Below, piece by piece: positions 57,477 to 64,000 of a DNA stretch of 64,000 bases. The stretch comes from Cheilinus undulatus. Lineage: Eukaryota > Chordata > Actinopteri > Labriformes > Labridae. The stretch lies in the NCBI RefSeq assembly GCF_018320785.1, contig NC_054869.1, positions 36,000,289-36,064,288 of the forward strand. The letters are read 5' to 3'. The notes under the pieces are model-generated. The model saw nothing but the letters and a program-made list of their open reading frames with translations. It made no database searches and was not told the DNA's origin. How positions within the stretch are numbered: the first letter of the stretch is position 1; every line of letters begins with the position of its first letter. A program made the position numbers and the translations under genes.

Positions 57477-58680
57477 GGAGAGAGGAGGAGAGAGGCGTAG
57501 AGGTAGAACGAAAAGGAAAGGGCAGATGGGTGGAGGGAGAGCTGAAGAGAGACAAGAGAGTGATGGAGAGAGCAACACAGGGAGGGGAGGGATACAACAC
57601 TAAATGAGAGAAAAGGGAGGGGATGAAGTGGGACGGGTATTCCAGTTGTGCACAACAAACCTGTTTTTGTAATTCTAAAAAAGCTGAATTAAATGTAATG
57701 CAGGGAATTGGAAAAAAGATTTTTACAGCTCCTGTGTTTACTCTTGAAGTTCATTTGTACTTTTCCTGCCTTACTGGACTTTTGTGTGGGGGCCCACCTT
57801 CGTAAGTGTGGCTGGATTGATGTAGATAGAGCTTAGCCAGAGAATAGCGTACCTGTGATGGAAGAAGAAGAGAAAGAGGATGGACAGGTGGACTGAGAAG
57901 GGAGGGGGGTGAATGTCTATCTTCACAACACTGAATGAAGGGGAACAGGGAGGAATGAGGTGAGCTGGGTGTTCTGTTAGCACACACAACTATCTATTCC
58001 CTGATTTTATGGAAGGAGAAGTAGAATTCAATATCAGAAATGTGGAAAATTGATGCATTTATCAGGCATTTGTCTTTCTTTTTTATGTTTATTTTAATGC
58101 TTGTGCCTTTTCTTTCTTCTGTTTGCAATCTCACTGAGCGTTCAGAGTCGCGCTTGCAGGTTGTGAATAAGGAAAAGCAGGACTATTGCAAAAGCAAGAC
58201 TGGTCAAAAGGGAACTGAGCCAAGGAATAGTGCAGAATTGATGGAAGGAGGATAGAGAGATGGATGGACAGAGGGAGGAAAGGAAGGGGGGCAAAAATGT
58301 ACATAAACAACACTAAATAGATGGTTGCAAAATTGTTTATCCCTTAATTTTGTGGGAAAACTTGGACAAAAAAAATGATACAGAAAGGCGCCAGGTATTT
58401 TTTAGCTGTTTTTCAGAGCTCCTTTTTCAGATCTCATTGAGCGTTTAGAGTCACGCCTGTAGGTTGTGCACAAAGAATAGCAACATGCTGCAAAAGCACA
58501 ACTAGTTGAAAAGAAACTAAGCCAGAGAATGATGCACCAGTGAAGGAGAGGAGGTGGATGATGATGAATGATGAAAAGATGGATAGTCCGAGGGAGAGAA
58601 AGAAGAAAAGGGAGGAGAGGAGATGGACCACACACATATGTCTTTCCTTTAGTTTTGAAGAAAAGCTGGAAAAATATGTT
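57477..58680. repeat. Degenerate tandem repeat cluster, units about 300-380 bp
   Basis: A unit with GAGTCACGCCTGTAGGTTGT-type sequence, GCAAAAGCACAACTGG, GCCAGAGAATAG and then a purine-rich tract recurs in the same orientation. The anchor GCCAGAGAATAG-like word starts at 57,836, 58,219 and 58,521. A purine tract of the same kind at 57,477-57,590 may belong to an earlier, headless unit. A further copy lies at 60,840-61,010. Confidence 0.65.
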
Positions 58681-58747
58681 TGTATAAGAGATGTGCAAAA
58701 GGATGCACATTGTTTATTTTATGCTGTTTATTTTAATTTTTCCGCTT

Positions 58748-58948
58748 TATGGGCGCTGGTTTAGCTCACTGGATAGAACAGTTGCCCATGAGGCTACAGT
58801 CTTTAATGCACTGATTGCAAGGTCGATTTCTGGTCTCGGCGCATATTATACATGTCTTCCCCCACTCTTTTCCCTCATAGTTCATGTCTTTCCTATCTAG
58901 TAAAGGCAAAAAAAGTCCCAAACGTAATCTTAATAATAATAATAATAA
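58748..58948 (+). mobile_element. tRNA-derived SINE with (TAA)n tail
   Basis: It has the head GGGCGCTGGTTTAGCTCACT with A-box spacing, B-box-like AAGGTCGATTTCTGGTC, a CT-rich body (CCCCCACTCTTTTCCCTC), TAGTAAAGGCAAAAAAAGTC and a terminal TAATAATAATAA run. It lies directly beside the tandem repeat cluster. Confidence 0.7.
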
Positions 58949-60839
58949 CAATAATAATTGGCCTGCTTTATGATTGCCACCTTGAGGTTTTCTTATGCTA
59001 CCAATTATCACACTTGTTATGCTTTTCTAGGATTTATAATGGCATGGAATTGAAGTCAATTCATGAATAGATGAGATTCTTTAATAATAATTCTGTTTTG
59101 ATTATTTCTCATCACAAATATAAGTAAAATGTTGAAATGTCGGTTGTAAAATAATGCAAATCCAAGTAAATATGTATTAATGTGTATTTTTGGCAAATGG
59201 ATTGAAGAAGTCCATGTTTGTATCCATTTCTGATATAGTAGTGTGAATATCTGGGCTGTCAGACTATTAAAAATTTGGCTCATGATTAGTCTCATATTTT
59301 CTGTAGTAAACTGTGATTAATCTCCCCTTTTGGTCACATTTTGGAACTCCACTCTCCACTCTACTAAAACCAAGCTTTTAGTATTAGTTCAGGCAGTTCT
59401 GAGTACTGCCATATATTTAAATCAGCTGATCGCATGCAAGCCTTAATCAGCTGACAGCTAGCACTAAGCATGTTATTGGCTAATTACACTCAGGCACCCA
59501 GATTTATTTAGACTGCTCTAGCCTGGCAATGCTTTGCAGCCCTCTCTGCAAGCTGCTTTTCTGCAACCCTCCTCCACCCCAGCTCCTCCTCTATGCTATA
59601 TATGACTTAATCAGTGTCATTACTCTGCTCTGGGTTTACTGCTGCTTCTCTCCCTGCCTCAGGCTTTCCTTACAGGCACAGAAAGAGCAGGAGCATTTGC
59701 TGTTAGCCTCACACCACCAAATATAAATAACAGCAATAAGAGCAAATAACTGCTAATGAAGAGCAAAATTTATAACTGCAAATCATGTGTGTTTCTTGAC
59801 AAAGTGGTCCTGGCTGAACTAAGGGTAACTGACTTTCTGCTTTTACTTTTTTAAAAAGATGAGAAACTTGGGCCAGATTGAAGATCAACCTTATTAATAT
59901 TAACTTCACTACTGAAAAACTAACTTGTTATGGATTGAAAGGAAATAAACAAGTTAAAAGTATGCTTGATAACACAAGGTGCAGATGACTTTTGACTTGT
60001 CCACTAGCTCAGTATGTGAGTTTTTTTAAGTGAAATGAGACATTAAAGAGCCATGATGTGCTTATTTTACTTCACTGTGGCTGCAGAGAGATGCAGTGGT
60101 TTAACTGAGGAGTGCTGAAAGAGACAATAAAGTGATGAAAGGATTGTTAAAAAAAATTAATGCACTAATTACAGACCTTAGTTAATCATGATAAATGCAC
60201 TAATGGACTAGTTTAGATATATCATATGGTGGAATTACTCAAATCCAGCTAAAGAGTAACAACATAGAGGTTTCCACATAAACGTGTAAGGGGTTAAGGA
60301 ATGAAAAGGGTGCTTTGGTGGTGATGCATAAGCAGAAAAGATGCAGAGGTGTGGGAGTTTGTGATCTGCATGCAGAGAGTTGTCCACTTCATTGATATGC
60401 ATTGTGTAGTTATACAGGGGTCCACCTGTGAAGGCTCAGAGTGCTGAGTCACTCACTAACACACAGACTAAATGCTTTTATCCCAGACGCCTGGCCCATC
60501 TGAATGGAATATAATAGGCCATAAAGTGCTTTGCTAGCAGTGGCTGCTTGCCCCGTGGCAAACCTTGCCCCCACGCTCCCCTACTCCAAATCTCATTTTA
60601 ACACTTTTATGAAAACAAAGCGAGCATGCGCTCTGCTTTGATGACACTGATTTTTTCGTCCTATTTTCCCATCTTTTCACCTGTCTGCTCTTGTTGTTTC
60701 TTTTGCAGTGTTTCTAAAGTAGCAGCAGAGCTTCTCTTTTTTCACTCCATCTCTTCTCTCTCTGCTCTCTCCCCCCTCAGTCATGTGTGATCCCGTTGGC
60801 TGCTGTGTTATGTGTGTGGGGCACCTGTTTGGGATCTCA

Positions 60840-61010
60840 GTGTGCTTTTAGGGTCACGCCTGCAGGTCGTGCGTAATGAATAGCAGGACTGTTGCCGAAG
60901 CACAACTGGTTGAGAAGGAACTTAGCCAGAGAATAGCGCACCAGAGACGGAAGAGGTGGAGGATGGAGAGACGGACAGACAGAGGGAGGGAGGGAGGGAG
61001 GGAGCAGGAG
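60840..61010 (+). repeat. Outlying copy of the 57.8-58.6 kb repeat unit
   Basis: GGGTCACGCCTGCAGGTCGT, GCAGGACTGTTGCCGAAGCA, GGTTGAGAAGGAACTTAGCC and GAGAATAGCGCACCAG parallel the cluster units base by base. It is followed by the same kind of purine tract, here a (GGGA)n run at 60,983-61,005. Confidence 0.7.
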
Positions 61011-62933
61011 GACCAGCGTGGAGAGAGGAAAGGAAGAGCGGTTGCAAAGCCAGTGAGCCTTAACCACCTTCTGTCAGTCTGTCTGCTCTCAGCACTGTTT
61101 TCTCTCTCATAGGAATCTAATGGCTTTTCCACTGTCCTCTTTCCAAGCCTCCACCACCACTCTCTCTCCCCCAGCCTCCATCCTCTTTGCTTGTTTTGCT
61201 CCTCTCCATCTCCTCTCTCTTTCGCTGCTAGAACTCTCTGCCTAAAGTCTCTGCGCAGTCTTCCCCCTTGCTGCCTCCCCTCCCTTTCTCTCCCTTCCAG
61301 CTGCTGGCCAGGGGAACAGCTGACTAAATCTAAAGCTGGGGCCCCTGGCTCTGGCCCTGGCCCCAGCCCCACATCCCTCCCTTCCTCCCTCCCTCTTTCC
61401 TCTGGCCTCTAGCCCTGGCTCCTCTCTCCACAGCTCCAGCTCAGCCCTGGCCCTGCCTCTGAGCCTGGGCTCCAGCTCTGCCTGACTCCCTCCAACCATC
61501 CCCCTCTATCCCACTTTGGAGCTGAAAAGCCTCCGAACCCTTCTCTCTCTAAATCTGCCCTCTCTCGTCCTTTCTCTTCTGTTTTTTTCTTCTCTGTAGT
61601 TCTTGCTAATTCACCCGCTCCCCCTTCCTCCCCCTCCCCACTCTGACGGGCTGTAGCTGGGCCCCTGGTACCGTCCCAACTTAGCTGGACTGCGGCCTCA
61701 TCCAGGTTGGCTGCAGTTCAGTTCTCTGGCTCCTCTACCCAGCCTCTCTAGCCAGGCATCTTTCTCTCTCTGGCTACTAACGTTAGCGACTGTAACTCAT
61801 TGTGGCTCGCTCCACTCCAAGCCACGTTTCTCTTGTACATTTGGTTGTTTCTGGCTCAACACTCCCCACTGAGCTCTTTGTATCCTCATATATCTCTTTG
61901 TCTCTCTGCATTTCCCTCTAACGTGTGTCACCAGGCTCACCATACACTCAAACGCATGCGGGAGTGTGAAGCATATGACAAGTGATTGGCAGCAGGGAGG
62001 AGGAGGAAGCAAAAAAAGGGGGAAAAGGGCCTTGTCACATCTTCAGGCAAGCCGGGGGCTCAAGTTTGATCGCTGCCCAGGGAAAGGGATCCTTTGTCCC
62101 CTTGCTGCCCCTCCCCACCTCAACCTCTGTGCTGTCAGAGCGAGGCTGCAGGCTCGCTGTGTGAGGAGGTGCAGGCTGAGGTTTGTGCCGTCAGACGTTG
62201 CCCACAGAAGACACCTGTCAATGCTCTTCCTTCTCTCTGACACGCAGCTGTACTGAGCTGAGCGACAGAGGGGCTGACAGGAGAAAGTTCAGAGAGCACC
62301 CCACAGCTACAGCGCACACACATTTCCCTTTTGTGTGGAAGTGGGACAGGAAGAAGCGGAGTCAGTGGGTAGATAAACATACACAATGAAGCTGAGCTAT
62401 AGTTTTAGCTTGGTTAGGCTTACAATCCTTGTTCAAGCATACAAGTGCTTGCGGGGAATCGATTTATTGACAGAAGCATATCTGACACTGCTATGCTAGG
62501 TGGCCCCCATTCAAGCTGTCTATCCAGGTGCACTGCCCAAACAATAGCAGCCCCACCCATTTCTTAGTGAAAACATTCTATCTACATCATTGACTCTCAA
62601 CTGGAGAGTCAGGAACCAAAAGTGGGCCATTTTCAGTAGGTCGCCAACATGTCCCTGGAAATAAACTTGTAGCAAAAAGTCTATCCTGTGCTTTTATTTT
62701 GATGGATATGTCTTAATCTCTGTGTTCTGTCATATCTTTTGTTCCATCTCAAGTCCAAACTGTTTTCAACGTCTTATTTTATTGTAAGTCACCATAACAG
62801 GGTCATGTTTAAGGTGCAACACTGACATTTATAGTGTTAGCATCATCCCAGTTAGTGCTTCCATTGCAAACTGGAAGCTGTTATGAAAAATGCTGTTTAA
62901 CACTCAACTGAAAAATTTGTAGGCATCTAATAC

Positions 62934-64000
62934 TGACATTTCAAGCTTTCTAAACTTTCCGTGTACAGAATGTGCACTACACAGATTACCACAAGGACTT
63001 TGTGGACAGGAGTATTTACTTAGCACTAGCATACAGTGAGTGGCATGCCAGTTCTGCTCTACAGGAAGGGATTGTGTGACGTCTAGCTTCAGCCCAAATC
63101 CACGTCTAGCTTCAGCCCGAAACCACATATTTGGCTCTTTGACACTCCTTTGTCCTTAGAGTAAGAAAACATACCTTAAATTGTGTCCTTAAAATGTTTT
63201 AAGTACAAGATGCAATGAAAGGATATTCAGTCTCAATGCTTCCTGTGTTTTCATAGCTCCTACCATTTATTCTCATCGCTTATTTCCCCCAAATGGGGCT
63301 CGTGGCCACTCAGGAACACAGGAAGTGACGTTTGAGTGCCCTAATCAGTTAGACCCTCTTCTGGTTGACATTGCTAACAAGTTAGGTGAAACTGGTTGTA
63401 TGTCGAAGGTAAAAACATAAATGACTTGTGCAGCTCTGTATGCTCTGTGCATAACGTGTTACATTTGGCAAGCTTTTAGGAATGACATTTCCTGCTTTTT
63501 AAACTTTCCGTGTATAGAATATGCACTTCACAGATTACTGTGGAGACTCTGTGGACAGGAGTACTCAAATAGTACTAGCATGCAGAGAGTATCATGTCCT
63601 TTCTGCTGTCCAGCCCAAAGCCATATGTTGACGCTCTTCGACCACTCCTTTGTCCTTTGAGAGTGAAAAACACATTGAATATTATGTTCTTCTATTATTT
63701 CAGTACAAGATGCAATGACATGATGTTCAATTTCATTGCAACCTGTGTTTTCCAATCCACTACCCACATTCTCAGGGCTTGTTCCCCACAAATGGGGCGT
63801 GTGGCAGTCTTGGGGACAGGAAGTGGTGTTTGAGTGATCTCATCAATTTAGCCATGTTCCAGTTGACATTGCTAACAAGTTAGCTCAGGTAAAACTGGTT
63901 GTATGTCTAATTATAAAAACAACAAAAATAACTTGTGCAGCACGGTATGTTTTGTACACACAGTGCTTTCCTTTTTGTACGAATAGGGTGCACTCTTTTG
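62934..64000. repeat. Tandem duplication, period about 500-550 bp, running off the window
   Basis: Unit 1 starts near 62,934 and unit 2 near 63,483. Matching landmarks are AAACTTTCCGTGTA (62,952 and 63,501), GTACAAGATGCAATGA (63,203 and 63,703) and TGACATTGCTAACAAGTTAG (63,366 and 63,864). The step falls from 549 to 498 because unit 1 has about 50 extra bases, including a 23-bp internal duplication. No coding sequence. Confidence 0.8.
63079..63124 (+). repeat. 23-bp tandem duplication nested in unit 1
   Basis: ACGTCTAGCTTCAGCCC plus six bases occurs twice in a row (63,079-63,101 and 63,102-63,124) with two mismatches. It is absent from the second 0.5-kb unit. Confidence 0.85.

Noticed and set aside
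60854..61499. Several long overlapping frames on both strands
   Set aside because: They lie in a repeat copy and a strongly pyrimidine-rich tract with alternating GPGP/Ser-Leu compositions, typical of biased sequence.

Overview
This is a stretch of teleost fish nuclear chromosome, probably from a spiny-rayed (percomorph) species. It has spliced vertebrate genes with GT/AG introns, long AT-rich non-coding tracts, microsatellites, and the repeat mix typical of fish: Tc1/mariner elements flanked by TA, hAT-like elements, tRNA-derived SINEs and TTAA-flanked elements. Nothing prokaryotic or viral was recognised.

Three protein-coding genes are recognisable, in the same order and orientations as on human 5q12.1. 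NDUFAF2 (+ strand, exons 2-4 at 18,059-18,148, 19,108-19,148 and 23,640-23,882) is a mitochondrial complex I assembly factor; its first exon was not found and probably lies left of the window. SMIM15 (- strand, whole 74-residue coding sequence at 28,322-28,546, non-coding first exon near 31,962-32,010) is a small single-pass membrane protein. ZSWIM6 (+ strand, exon 1 at 38,733-39,165 behind a CpG-rich promoter) begins here and its first intron fills the rest of the window. NDUFAF2 and SMIM15 converge tail to tail; SMIM15 and ZSWIM6 diverge from promoters about 6.7 kb apart.

Layout: 1-18,058, NDUFAF2 intron 1 with two BED-finger hAT remnants, a TAGGGCCC-ended element, an AGCTA-rich tract, a broken Tc1 copy and a SINE. 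18,059-23,955, NDUFAF2 exons 2-4, intron 3 carrying a TTAA-flanked element next to a short Tc1 derivative. 23,956-27,900, a convergent spacer. 27,900-32,100, SMIM15, its intron holding a Tc1-type MITE and stacked hAT-like MITEs. 32,100-38,340, the divergent spacer with a near-full-length dead Tc1 element, a LINE tail and a second TTAA element with a nested insertion. 38,340-39,165, ZSWIM6 promoter and exon 1. 39,166-64,000, ZSWIM6 intron 1 with candidate conserved enhancers, a Tc1 copy nested in a hAT-like remnant, several SINEs, a local repeat cluster at 57.5-61 kb and a roughly 0.5-kb tandem duplication running off the right edge.

The most notable signals are a 54-bp periodic GC-box repeat in the ZSWIM6 promoter, the local repeat cluster at 57.5-61 kb, the right-edge tandem duplication and the dense SMIM15 promoter. 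No complete new multi-gene system is visible. All identifications come from reading the sequence; no database search was run.
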